A DNA stretch of 14,215 bases. It comes from Actinomycetes bacterium (GTDB taxonomy: Bacteria > Actinomycetota > Acidimicrobiia > Acidimicrobiales > RAAP-2). A program made the position numbers and the translations under genes. Numbering within the stretch: the first letter of the stretch is position 1; each line of letters begins with the position of its first letter. The notes beneath the pieces were generated by a model. That model was not told the DNA's origin. It did no database searches and saw only the letters and a list, made by a program, of their open reading frames with translations. This document shows positions 1 to 6,291 of the stretch, one piece after another. The DNA lies in assembly GCA_021841725.1 (NCBI GenBank), contig JAKCEC010000016.1:1-14215 (forward strand). Reading direction: 5' to 3'.

Positions 1-333
1 ACCGGAGACTTCGTAGTCTCCCCGGAAGTGACCACGACGATAGGTGGCGAGCAAGCGTCCCAGCACCAAGGGGGACCGGTCAGCCCAGACCGACACGCGC
101 GATGGAGTAACGGCGATAGCGGCGTGGTTCCCCATGTCAATGCGCGGGCGCAATCGGTCGGCGTGCAACACGCTCACCACGCCGTAGCCCGGACCCTGCG
201 ACCGCTGAGGGGCGGTGTCGTGACGCTCGCCCTGATCAGCACGCACGATTTCGGCGTCCACGACACGAAACCACGCGCACCACGTGGGCGTCTCCCCCGC
301 GGCCACGAGCGAAGAGCGTAGGTCGTTGACCAT
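1..333 (-). CDS. Hypothetical protein, N-terminal 111 residues (gene runs off the left edge)
   Basis: The frame is open from the ATG at 333 to base 1 with no stop, so the C-terminus lies outside the window. The protein begins MVNDLRSSLVAAGETPTW. Its second half (near residues 62-90) contains alternating hydrophobic strands such as AAIAVTPSRVSVW. This is vaguely like the beta strands of bacterial PH-like domains, but I cannot assign a family. There is no signal peptide and no clear membrane segment. No Shine-Dalgarno sequence precedes the ATG. Instead TATGGT sits exactly six bases upstream, which fits a leaderless transcript. Codon use matches the neighbours. It lies 121 bp downstream of another unknown gene on the same strand but appears to have its own promoter. 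It is probably a real gene of unknown function. Confidence 0.6.
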   Translation of the reverse strand, partial: MVNDLRSSLVAAGETPTWCAWFRVVDAEIVRADQGERHDTAPQRSQGPGYGVVSVLHADRLRPRIDMGNHAAIAVTPSRVSVWADRSPLVLGRLLATYRRGHFRGDYEVSG

Positions 334-339
334 GATTTG

Positions 340-345
340 ACCATA
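340..345 (-). promoter_or_regulatory. Candidate -10 element (TATGGT) of a leaderless promoter
   Basis: On the minus strand the hexamer TATGGT is followed by six bases (CAAATC) and then the ATG at 333. This would place the transcription start on or next to the A of the start codon. TANNNT with this spacing is the known signature of leaderless promoters in actinobacteria. No convincing -35 is visible. Confidence 0.5.
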
Positions 346-354
346 TACCCAATG

Positions 355-376
355 CGCTCACGCGCATCGCTCACGC
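355..376 (-). repeat. Two direct copies of GCGTGAGCG, 13 bp apart, over a promoter
   Basis: On the minus strand GCGTGAGCG occurs at 376-368 and again at 363-355, giving a 13-bp period. The copies lie just upstream of the TATGGT -10 element, across the expected -35 and spacer positions. This is a plausible regulator-binding site for the gene starting at 333. The repeat is seen directly; the role is inferred. Confidence 0.35.
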
Positions 377-454
377 GTCGACGACCGCTGGCCCCGGGCA
401 CGTCGCCGAGGTCGTCGGTCGCCTCACCGCGGACTCCGACGCCGCTCCCCGCCA

Positions 455-757
455 TCACCAGGGCAACTGTGGCGCCTCCGCCAGTGAGGGCCCTACGACT
501 CGTCCGCTCTTCAGGGCCGAGGCGGGGAATACCATCTCGGGACGGAAGGACCGACTTTTCGCCTCCCCGCGGCGACCCCCTCGGACTTCGACCCATTCCT
601 CGTTCATCTGCGTGTTGGTGACGTGCGCTACGAACACCCACGTTTGGCGACGTTCCTTCGCGCCGTCGATCACCACGGCGTCGCCGGTCGCGAGACCCGC
701 CCATTTGGTTGACCGCACTAGGTGCCCCTGACGGGTCACCACGCCACGTTTCTTCAC
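455..757 (-). CDS. Hypothetical protein, 100 aa
   Basis: The GTG start at 757 gives a soluble, basic protein beginning MKKRGVVTRQGHLVR. It looks beta-rich, with segments such as GDAVVIDGAKERRQTWVFVAHV followed by a charged linker, and ends in SLAEAPQLPW. There is no signal peptide, membrane segment or cysteine. I do not recognise the family. The amino-terminal half, with short strands and a 'GDAVVID' turn, could be a small beta-barrel, but this is only an impression. The upstream sequence contains AGGTGAC next to the start, a possible ribosome binding site, and TAAACA six bases before the GTG. It lies between the collagen-like gene (69 bp upstream) and the truncated unknown gene downstream, all on the same strand. 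The overlapping frames here are arginine-rich and less protein-like. Confidence 0.65.
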   Translation of the reverse strand: MKKRGVVTRQGHLVRSTKWAGLATGDAVVIDGAKERRQTWVFVAHVTNTQMNEEWVEVRGGRRGEAKSRSFRPEMVFPASALKSGRVVGPSLAEAPQLPW

Positions 758-763
758 GTCACC

Positions 764-769
764 TGTTTA
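764..769 (-). promoter_or_regulatory. Weak candidate -10 (TAAACA) at leaderless spacing
   Basis: On the minus strand TAAACA is followed by six bases (GGTGAC) and the GTG at 757. The spacing equals that of the four clear TANNNT cases in this window, but the last base is A instead of T. The AGGTGA in between could instead serve as a ribosome binding site. Confidence 0.3.
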
Positions 770-793
770 CTCGAGCGCGACCGCCGCTTCGTT

Positions 794-812
794 CTCGCGA
801 CACGGTCGCGAG
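794..812 (-). terminator. Hairpin 3' of the collagen-like gene, possible terminator
   Basis: A perfect 8-bp stem, CTCGCGAC / GTCGCGAG, with a 3-nt loop starts 13 bases after the minus-strand stop at 826. No T-run follows it on the minus strand, so it is at best an atypical intrinsic terminator or an RNA 3'-end stabiliser. Confidence 0.35.
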
Positions 813-825
813 CCGGTGGACACCC

Positions 826-1701
826 CTAGGAGTCGCGACGACCGAACGATCCCGAGATACCGGTGGGGCCCGCAACCCCCGAGGGGCCGCTCACCCCGCT
901 GCTCCCGGAGGAACCCGAGACGCCGGTGGGCCCGCTGACGCCCGTCGCCGGAGGGTTGGCGGTCATCACGATCAGGGCGGAACTCGTAACCGTGGTGCCG
1001 GTGGCGTCGGTCACGCTCACGACGAGGGAGTGTGCGCTCACGGTCGACTGTGTGGTGTCCCACACGAAACTCGCGTGCCGTCCTCGATTACTCGTCCAGC
1101 ACCCCGGTCCCGCGGGAAGAGATCCGCTCTCTCCGTCCCCGCCCGTGGACATCGTTAGACCCGTGCTCAACGCGGCTCCCCCATCGCTCACGCACCACGT
1201 CAGCGTCTGTGAATCGCCCAGTCCCAAATGTGACACCCCGGCGTCGAGGGACACTGTTCCCGACAAGGTGGAACTGAATTGGCTCAGCCACGCCACCGTG
1301 GGCCCGGTGCCCGACGACACACCGTACCCCTCGTCATCGTTGGCGTCGCCCTCCCCCGTCGCCCCGGTTACTCCCGTGGGCCCCGAGGCTCCGGTCGATC
1401 CCGACGCTCCCGTCGATCCCGACACCCCGGTCGACCCCGACGCCCCCGTGGACCCCGTGGACCCCGCAGGACCCGTCATCCCGGCCACGCCGGTGGAGAT
1501 TCGACCTGACGGGGGGCCTGAGGGATCGATCAAAAACGGGGGCGTCACGGTAAAACCACCCGCGCGCGCCGCACTCAACACTCGATGGGTGGAGGTAGCG
1601 CTCGCCGTCGGGGCGCCGAAGGGTAACACCGTCGCGAGGGCGATGACACTCGCCGACGCACCCGCCGTGATGGTCAGTTGCCTGATTGTTCGCGTCTCCA
1701 T
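826..1701 (-). CDS. Secreted collagen-like repeat protein, 291 aa
   Basis: The protein starts with a signal peptide: basic METRTIRQ, a hydrophobic stretch to about residue 30, and a likely cut after ASA (residue 35). Residues 71-118 are sixteen Gly-X-Y triplets, mostly GST, GAS, GVS and GPT. Residues about 125-250 are a Thr/Ser-rich beta domain, probably Ig-like, with two cysteines (C170, C201) that could form a disulfide. Residues 254-286 are eleven more Gly-X-Y triplets. The chain then stops at GRRDS with no LPXTG motif, membrane anchor or cell-wall-binding domain. Bacterial collagen-like proteins usually form surface or matrix trimers, and the Pro-poor, Thr/Ser-rich repeats here suggest an exported matrix or surface protein. 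I chose the ATG at 1701 because GAGAGGG lies just upstream and a signal peptide follows directly; an in-frame ATG at 1806 would bury that signal. Confidence 0.75.
   Translation of the reverse strand: METRTIRQLTITAGASASVIALATVLPFGAPTASATSTHRVLSAARAGGFTVTPPFLIDPSGPPSGRISTGVAGMTGPAGSTGSTGASGSTGVSGSTGASGSTGASGPTGVTGATGEGDANDDEGYGVSSGTGPTVAWLSQFSSTLSGTVSLDAGVSHLGLGDSQTLTWCVSDGGAALSTGLTMSTGGDGESGSLPAGPGCWTSNRGRHASFVWDTTQSTVSAHSLVVSVTDATGTTVTSSALIVMTANPPATGVSGPTGVSGSSGSSGVSGPSGVAGPTGISGSFGRRDS
844..942 (-). repeat. C-terminal Gly-X-Y (collagen-like) block
   Basis: Eleven uninterrupted triplets (residues 254-286 of the secreted protein) such as GVS, GPT, GSS and GVA. The DNA has a 9-base periodicity with near-identical units. 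Confidence 0.7.
1348..1491 (-). repeat. N-terminal Gly-X-Y (collagen-like) block
   Basis: Sixteen triplets (residues 71-118) dominated by GST and GAS. The coding DNA shows near-perfect 18-bp units (for example GTCGATCCCGACGCTCCC on the plus strand), so the copy number may vary between strains. Confidence 0.75.
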
Positions 1702-1918
1702 TGTTCCCTCTCGCCGCCGCCGACCGACTGTCGAATATGTACATTGTGCGTGGCGCACGCGCCCAGAGGGGGGCGCGTGGCCAAGATTTGAGATTGTTGT
1801 GCGCAAATTGTGGTCACGGGAGCCCCACCGCCGCCGCGTGATGGGCGCCCACCGGAGGGTTCCACTAAGTGCTCACGGGGAGTTCCCGATGAGCCGGGCG
1901 CGTGTCAGAGGGGTCGCC

Positions 1919-1924
1919 TACGGT
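1919..1924 (+). promoter_or_regulatory. Candidate -10 (TACGGT) of a leaderless promoter
   Basis: TACGGT plus six bases (GACACC) leads straight to the ATG at 1931. It supports that start over the ATG at 1889. If 1889 is right, this hexamer is coding and has no meaning. Confidence 0.45.
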
Positions 1925-1930
1925 GACACC

Positions 1931-2719
1931 ATGGCCTTTGATCAACCGTTGCCCACGTCACTTTCCCCCTCGCGCCTCGCCGACTTTCAATCGTGCCCGC
2001 GTCGATACCAGTACGCGTCAGTAGAGCGGATCAGCCAGCCGGCGACGTACGCCACCGCCAAGGGGCGCCTCGTGCACTACGTGTTCGAGCAACTCTTCAA
2101 ACTGGCTCCCCCCGAGCGGACCGTGGTGGCGGCCCGCGAATTCGTGAGCGCGGCGAGTGCCCACGTGCTGACCACCGACGTACGCACCGAGATCGGTCTC
2201 GACGACGCGCGCGAGACACAGCTACTGGCGGAAACCGACGCCATCATCGAGACCTACTTCGCCATGGAGGATCCGCGCGCGATCGTCAGTGAGGGCGTCG
2301 AGTTGCGCGTGAAGGTGACCGTGGACGACACACCCCTCCTGGGCATTCTCGATCGCCTCGACCGAGACGAGGAGGGCAATCTCGTCATCGTCGACTACAA
2401 GACCGGTTCCGTGCCCAATCGAAACTTCGACTCCTACACGTTCGCCAACGCCGAGTTGTACGCCGTCTTGTGCGAGGCGAAACTGCACGAACGTCCGACC
2501 AAGATCCGCCTACTCTACGTGAGCCAGGGCCAGTCGATCGAACGGAGCGTCTCGGACGCGGTCCTGCGCGCGCGCACCGTGGCCGCCACGTCGGCGTGGC
2601 GCCAGATCAAGGAGTTCTACGACCACGGAGATTTTCCGACGTCCCCGTCGAAGAACGCGTGTCGATTCTGTGCCTTTACCGACCGCTGTCCTGACGCGTG
2701 GGCGTCAACGCCGCGCTGA
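1931..2719 (+). CDS. RecB-family PD-(D/E)XK nuclease with Fe-S cysteine cluster, 262 aa
   Basis: This is a single-domain nuclease of the RecB/AddB/Cas4 type. Near the N-terminus SPSRLADFQSCPRRY (C22) is the usual opening of these proteins, followed by KGRLVH (H49). The catalytic core is GILDRLDR (D141) and IVDYKTG (D155, K157). The C-terminus has C244-x2-C247-x5-C253, which with C22 matches the four-cysteine 4Fe-4S site of AddB and Cas4. The family cuts DNA ends or processes single strands. No helicase domain and no cas gene are nearby, so its partner and pathway are unknown. The start is uncertain. The ATG at 1931 has TACGGT exactly six bases upstream (leaderless pattern). An in-frame ATG at 1889 has GGGGAG as a ribosome site and would add 14 basic residues. 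I prefer 1931 because the family motif begins soon after it. Confidence 0.85.
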   Translation: MAFDQPLPTSLSPSRLADFQSCPRRYQYASVERISQPATYATAKGRLVHYVFEQLFKLAPPERTVVAAREFVSAASAHVLTTDVRTEIGLDDARETQLLAETDAIIETYFAMEDPRAIVSEGVELRVKVTVDDTPLLGILDRLDRDEEGNLVIVDYKTGSVPNRNFDSYTFANAELYAVLCEAKLHERPTKIRLLYVSQGQSIERSVSDAVLRARTVAATSAWRQIKEFYDHGDFPTSPSKNACRFCAFTDRCPDAWASTPR

Positions 2720-2726
2720 GGCTCCC

Positions 2727-2732
2727 TAACCT
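2727..2732 (+). promoter_or_regulatory. Candidate -10 (TAACCT) of a leaderless promoter
   Basis: TAACCT, six bases (GTTGGC), then the ATG at 2739. It lies in the 19-bp gap after the nuclease gene, with no Shine-Dalgarno sequence, so the downstream gene can be transcribed on its own. Confidence 0.55.
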
Positions 2733-2738
2733 GTTGGC

Positions 2739-3335
2739 ATGACTTCCTTCGGACTCAGTTACGACTACCGTTGTCCCTTCGCCAAGAACATCCACCTCCA
2801 CGTGGTATCCGCCCTCGCGGCCGGCGCCGATTTTGAGGTGGAATTCATCCCGTGGACGATGAGCCAGGGTCATCGCGCGCCGGGCGCGGTCGACGTGTGG
2901 GACGACCCGGCTCACGACCCGGCCCTCGTATCCCTCGCGGCCAGTATTTCGGTGCGTGACCAGCAAGCCGAACTCTTTCTCGCGGCGCACGAGGCCCTCT
3001 TTCGCGCACGCCACGAACGGGCCATTCGTCTCGCAACCCTCGAGGAGATCGAGGGAGTTCTCGCACCACTGGGCGTGGACATGGATCGCGTGAGGGACGA
3101 CCTCGCCTCGCGTCGCCCGCATCAGGTCATCGCCGACAACTACCGCGCCATGCAGGCCTACGAAGCGTTCGGCGTTCCGACGTTCGTTGTGGGTTCCGAG
3201 GCCACGTTCGTGCGGTTCATGAAGCCGCCGAGCGGCGACGGACGCGCCTCGGCCGCGATCATTGACTCGCTGGTCACGCTCATGATCCACCAACCCGATC
3301 TCAACGAGTTCAAACACACGGTCGTGCCCCACTAG
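2739..3335 (+). CDS. DsbA-superfamily thioredoxin-fold protein, 198 aa
   Basis: The opening strand and motif, LSYDYRCPFAKN (C12), and the late GVPTFVVG (G145-V146-P147, the cis-proline loop) are those of the DsbA/FrnE/2-hydroxychromene-2-carboxylate isomerase group, with a helical insertion between them. The usual length is 200-220 residues. The active-site motif is C-P-F-A with only one cysteine, so it is not a classic CXXC disulfide exchanger. Glutathione-like, mycothiol-linked or isomerase chemistry is possible, but the substrate cannot be read from the sequence. There is no signal peptide, so it is cytoplasmic. The ATG at 2739 has no ribosome site and fits a leaderless start. It ends 9 bp from the convergent DoxX-like gene, leaving little room for a terminator. 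Confidence 0.8.
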   Translation: MTSFGLSYDYRCPFAKNIHLHVVSALAAGADFEVEFIPWTMSQGHRAPGAVDVWDDPAHDPALVSLAASISVRDQQAELFLAAHEALFRARHERAIRLATLEEIEGVLAPLGVDMDRVRDDLASRRPHQVIADNYRAMQAYEAFGVPTFVVGSEATFVRFMKPPSGDGRASAAIIDSLVTLMIHQPDLNEFKHTVVPH

Positions 3336-3344
3336 GCCTGCGTC

Positions 3345-3710
3345 CTACACGAGGCGAAGGACCAACTCCACGAGGCACGTCGCGCCGAGGATCAGCGCGG
3401 GCGCGGTGACCTTGAGGGTGTCACCCTTGCGCAGGTGGACCACGACGGCGATGATCATCATCACGGCGAGTGCCCCCGCGGCAACCTCGTTCACGAGACA
3501 GAGGACGGTACCCTTCTTCGCCGCCAAACCGATCATCACGCCGAGGGCCCCGACCACCTCCAGCAGTCCGACGCCCTGGAACATCCGCTTGGTGAGGCCG
3601 AAGTGCTCCGCGGTCCGCGACGCCACCGTGTTGAAGATCATCTTCTGAGCCCCCGTGGTCGCGAACGCCAAGAACACGATGATCGAAAGAATGCTGGCCA
3701 CTGCTCTCAT
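3345..3710 (-). CDS. DoxX-like small membrane protein, 121 aa
   Basis: This is a four-helix hydrophobic protein: segments at about residues 4-20, 47-65, 69-92 and 100-119, with basic loops (TKRMFQ, HLRKGD). The pattern 'GAQKMI', then 'GVGLLEVVGALGVMIGL', is typical of the DoxX-like family, whose members sit in the cytoplasmic membrane and whose exact roles are mostly unknown. I chose the ATG at 3710 because AAGGAG lies five bases before it; the longer frame upstream is arginine-rich non-coding sequence. It is divergent from purK with a shared 89-bp intergenic region and convergent with the DsbA-like gene. A redox or membrane-stress link with that neighbour is possible but only inferred. Confidence 0.8.
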   Translation of the reverse strand: MRAVASILSIIVFLAFATTGAQKMIFNTVASRTAEHFGLTKRMFQGVGLLEVVGALGVMIGLAAKKGTVLCLVNEVAAGALAVMMIIAVVVHLRKGDTLKVTAPALILGATCLVELVLRLV

Positions 3711-3734
3711 GAGTACTCCTTGTTGACCCGACAA

Positions 3735-3740
3735 CTGTAC
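3735..3740 (-). promoter_or_regulatory. Candidate -10 (TACAGT) for the DoxX-like gene
   Basis: On the minus strand TACAGT lies about 25 bases before the ATG at 3710. This allows a short leader of roughly 18 nt that contains the AAGGAG ribosome site. Confidence 0.5.
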
Positions 3741-3787
3741 TGGAGGTGGCCGGGGCGTCCGCGCCCGGCGGGCCGTACCGGCGTTGC

Positions 3788-3793
3788 TAGCCT
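3788..3793 (+). promoter_or_regulatory. Candidate -10 (TAGCCT) of a leaderless purK promoter
   Basis: TAGCCT, six bases (GGGCCC), then the GTG at 3800, with no Shine-Dalgarno sequence. This promoter would drive purK-purE. Confidence 0.55.
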
Positions 3794-3799
3794 GGGCCC

Positions 3800-4954
3800 G
3801 TGTCGCGCGCGCCTTCACCCCAGACCCGCGTGGGCGTCGTCGGCGGTGGACAGCTCGCGCGCATGATGGGCGACGAAGCCTCGTCGGTCGGCGTCGAGCT
3901 CGTCGTACTCGCGGCATCGCGCGAAGACTGTGCGGTCGCGACCGCCGACGAGGTCATCGTGGGCGAGGCCACCGACGAGGCGTCCCTGCGCAGCGTCGTC
4001 AGTGCGAGTGACGTCGTCACCTTCGACCACGAATTGCTCGACCTCAACCTCCTCGAGGGTCTCGCCACCGGGGGCGCGGTCCTTCGACCGAACCCCCGCG
4101 CGCTGCGATTTTCCGTGGACAAGGCGCACCAACGTGAGATGTTCTCCCGCACCGATTTGCCCCTGCCGGCCTTTCGAGTCGTGCGAGGGCCCGACGACGT
4201 GTCGGCCCTGCAGGGGTGGACGGCCCGTCACGGCGCGGCGCCGGTACTCAAGGCCGCCCGCGGTGGCTACGACGGGCGCGGCGTCCTCTTCCCGCGTGAC
4301 GACCACGAGGCGGCGGCAATGGCGCTCGAACTGCTCTCGCGCGGCGACGTCGTGGCCGAGGAGCGGGTGTCCCTCCTCAGCGAGGTGGCCCAACTCGTCG
4401 TGCGCGCCGTGGACGGAGACATCGCCCTGTACCCCCTCGTCACGACGGTCCAATCCGCCGGCATGTGCGCGGAGGTGCGATTTCCCGCGGACCTCGCGAA
4501 GGAGGAGCAGGTGCGCGCTGGTGAGATCGCCCGCGAAATCGCCCAGCACATCGGTCTCGTCGGGGTCATGGCCGTGGAATTCTTCGTCACCCCGGGTGGG
4601 CTCGTCATCAATGAGCTGGCCCTGCGACCGCACAACTCGGGTCACTGGACCATCGAGGGCTGCGTCACGAGTCAGTTCGCCAACCACCTGCGTGCGGTGT
4701 CGGGTCAATCCCTCGGCCCCACGACGCCGCGACACCGTGCCGCCGTCATGGTCAACGTGGTGGGCGCCGCCGCGCCCGGCTCCCTCGACGCCGCGCGCGG
4801 GGTCGAGGGCGTGCACGTCCACGATTACGGCAAGACGTGGCGACCCGGACGCAAGTTGGGTCACGTGAGTGCGGTGGGCGACGACCCCGAGGTTCTTCAC
4901 GTGAGAGCATGGCAGAGTGCCCGGGCTTACGGGACGAGTACGCGGGAGGCGTGA
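3800..4954 (+). CDS. purK: N5-carboxyaminoimidazole ribonucleotide synthase, ATPase subunit
   Basis: PurK is an ATP-grasp enzyme that joins bicarbonate to AIR with ATP to give N5-CAIR, a step of purine synthesis in the cytoplasm. At 384 aa it has the usual length. Visible landmarks are the Rossmann loop GGGQLARMM (residues 15-23), the ATP-grasp loop K151[10 protein letters not shown], the metal-binding segment [13 protein letters not shown] (271-283) and the late RPGRKLGHV. The motif usually written TFEFEN reads TFDHELL here (74-80), a conservative change. The GTG at 3800 starts the protein only ten residues before the first strand and has TAGCCT six bases upstream. The TGA shares its A with the purE start, so the two subunits are translated as a coupled pair. 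Confidence 0.95.
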   Translation: MSRAPSPQTRVGVVGGGQLARMMGDEASSVGVELVVLAASREDCAVATADEVIVGEATDEASLRSVVSASDVVTFDHELLDLNLLEGLATGGAVLRPNPRALRFSVDKAHQREMFSRTDLPLPAFRVVRGPDDVSALQGWTARHGAAPVLKAARGGYDGRGVLFPRDDHEAAAMALELLSRGDVVAEERVSLLSEVAQLVVRAVDGDIALYPLVTTVQSAGMCAEVRFPADLAKEEQVRAGEIAREIAQHIGLVGVMAVEFFVTPGGLVINELALRPHNSGHWTIEGCVTSQFANHLRAVSGQSLGPTTPRHRAAVMVNVVGAAAPGSLDAARGVEGVHVHDYGKTWRPGRKLGHVSAVGDDPEVLHVRAWQSARAYGTSTREA

Positions 4955-5442
4955 TGGACCCAGTCGTCGGCATCGTGATGGGCAGTGCGAACGACCTGGA
5001 GGTGATGAAGGGCGCGCGCGAGGTTCTCGAGCGCTTCGACGTCGCCTTCGAAATTCGCGTCGTGTCGGCGCACCGCACGCCCGAGGCGATGATCGCCTAC
5101 GGCACCCACGCGCGGAGTCGCGGACTGCGCGTCATCATCGCGGGGGCGGGTGGTGCCGCTCACTTGCCGGGCATGCTGGCCGCGGTCACCTCCCTGCCGG
5201 TGATCGGCGTGCCGGTCGCCCTCGCCCGACTCGACGGGCTCGATTCGCTCCTGTCCATCGTGCAAATGCCCCGCGGCGTGCCGGTGGCCACCGTGGCGAT
5301 CAATGGGGGGGCGAACGCGGGCCTCCTCGCCGCGCGGATCCTCGGCGCGACCGACAGCCAACTCGGCGAACGTCTGGACGCCTACCGGGAAGAAATTGCG
5401 GCCGACGCCACGGAACAGGACCGTACCCTGCCGAGGAAATAG
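4954..5442 (+). CDS. purE: N5-carboxyaminoimidazole ribonucleotide mutase
   Basis: PurE moves the carboxyl group of N5-CAIR (made by PurK) to carbon 4, giving CAIR. The class I signatures are present: GSAND (10-14, usually GSxSD), SAHRTP with the catalytic-loop His40, [12 protein letters not shown] (63-74, His70) and [14 protein letters not shown]. At 162 aa it matches the octameric bacterial type. I chose the ATG at 4954 because it overlaps the purK stop (TGATG) and has GGGAGG four bases upstream; the earlier in-frame starts at 4837 and 4909 lie inside purK. The tail after about residue 148 is charged and probably disordered. Confidence 0.95.
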   Translation: MDPVVGIVMGSANDLEVMKGAREVLERFDVAFEIRVVSAHRTPEAMIAYGTHARSRGLRVIIAGAGGAAHLPGMLAAVTSLPVIGVPVALARLDGLDSLLSIVQMPRGVPVATVAINGGANAGLLAARILGATDSQLGERLDAYREEIAADATEQDRTLPRK

Positions 5443-5460
5443 GGGGAAATATTAGACCGT

Positions 5461-5478
5461 CGCCCCCGCGCGGGGGCG
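5461..5478. promoter_or_regulatory. Perfect 18-bp GC palindrome upstream of the psp operon
   Basis: CGCCCCCGC directly followed by GCGGGGGCG, 18 bases after the purE stop and 21 bases before the TAGTCT hexamer. As RNA it could form a 7-bp stem with a GCGC loop and help end purE transcription, although no T-run follows. As DNA it lies where a regulator of the psp promoter could bind. Confidence 0.4.
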
Positions 5479-5499
5479 CAGCGCACCCCCGACTACCAA

Positions 5500-5505
5500 T
5501 AGTCT
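5500..5505 (+). promoter_or_regulatory. Candidate -10 (TAGTCT) for the pspA-htpX-pspAB operon
   Basis: TAGTCT would start transcription near base 5512, giving a leader of about 17 nt that holds the strong AAGGAGG ribosome site at 5517-5523. No clear -35 is seen, so an alternative sigma factor or an activator is possible. Confidence 0.5.
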
Positions 5506-5528
5506 GAGGTAACACCAAGGAGGCCCTC

Positions 5529-6290
5529 GTGGGTATTGCCAAACGAATCTCGTCCATCTTCCAGGCCAAGTCCAACGCCGCGCTCGATCGCATCGAGGAC
5601 CCGCGCCAGACCCTGGACCTGTCCTACGAACAGCAGCTCGAGAATCTGACCAAGGTCAAGCGCGCGGTGGCCGACGTCGCCACCGCGCGCAAGCGCGTCG
5701 AGATTCAGGCCGAGCAGCTGAAGGGCCAGGGCGACAAACTGGCCGAACAGGCGAAGCAGGCGCTGGCCCAGGGTAACGAGCCCCTCGCGCGAGAGGCGCT
5801 GACGCGCCGCGAGGCCATCGCCGCGCAATTAAAGGACCTGGACACCCAGCACGCCACCATCGTGGACCAAGAGGACAAGCTCACCGCGACCGCGCAAAAA
5901 CTCCAGACCGAGGTGGAGGCCTTTCGCACGAAGAAGGAGACCATCAAGGCCACCTACACCGCGGCCGAGGCCTCGGCCCACGTCTCCGAAGCGGTCAGCG
6001 GCATCTCGACTTCGATGAACGACGCGGGCGCCGCCATGCAGCGCGCCCAGGACAAAGTCGCCCAGATGCAAGCCCGCAGTGGCGCCCTCGACGAATTGCT
6101 GGCCTCGGGTGCGTTGACGGACCTGACGGCCAGTCCCAACGACGACATCCAAGCGCAATTGGACGCCGCGGGCGGCTCGAACGTCGACGCCCAACTCGCC
6201 GCCCTCAAGGCCCAGATGTCGGGACCCGACGCGCCCGCCAGCCTGGCGGACGGCACGGGCGAGACGACGACCGCCACCGAGGAGGCGTGA
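5529..6290 (+). CDS. pspA: PspA/IM30-family phage shock protein
   Basis: This is a membrane-associated, coiled-coil ESCRT-III-like protein that stabilises the cytoplasmic membrane under envelope stress. It opens with GIAKRISSIFQAKSNAALDR, an amphipathic membrane-binding helix, then ED-P-x-x-x-L-D-LSYEQQL, the usual family pattern. Long Ala/Gln/Lys-rich heptads follow to about residue 195. The last 50 residues are Ala/Gly/Thr-rich and probably disordered. The length, 253 aa, is normal. The GTG start is five bases after AAGGAGG. It heads a tight operon with htpX (one-base gap) and pspAB (one-base overlap), a known actinobacterial grouping. This suggests that membrane repair and membrane-protein turnover are induced together. 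Confidence 0.85.
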   Translation: MGIAKRISSIFQAKSNAALDRIEDPRQTLDLSYEQQLENLTKVKRAVADVATARKRVEIQAEQLKGQGDKLAEQAKQALAQGNEPLAREALTRREAIAAQLKDLDTQHATIVDQEDKLTATAQKLQTEVEAFRTKKETIKATYTAAEASAHVSEAVSGISTSMNDAGAAMQRAQDKVAQMQARSGALDELLASGALTDLTASPNDDIQAQLDAAGGSNVDAQLAALKAQMSGPDAPASLADGTGETTTATEEA

Positions 6291-6291
6291 C

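Noticed and set aside
174..704. 176-aa minus-strand frame over the two left-edge genes
   Set aside because: Overlaps two better frames, is Arg/Gly-rich, and lacks a ribosome site.
794..812. Canonical Rho-independent terminator
   Set aside because: The stem is good, but no T-run follows on either strand; kept only as a low-confidence hairpin.
1348..1491. CRISPR-like or tandem DNA repeat
   Set aside because: The 9/18-bp periodicity is explained by Gly-X-Y codons; there are no unique spacers.
863..1930. Long in-frame N-terminal extension of the nuclease (618-aa open frame)
   Set aside because: It is antisense to the collagen-like gene. The Pro-Val-Asp repeats are the mirror of Gly-X-Y codons, and the nuclease family motif starts only after 1931.
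1931..2719. Cas4 of a CRISPR system
   Set aside because: Fe-S cysteines and nuclease motifs are shared with other RecB-like proteins, and no cas gene or array is present in the window.
3815..4900. 361-aa minus-strand open frame opposite purK
   Set aside because: His/Arg/Gly-rich shadow caused by GC-biased third positions; purK on the other strand has all family motifs.
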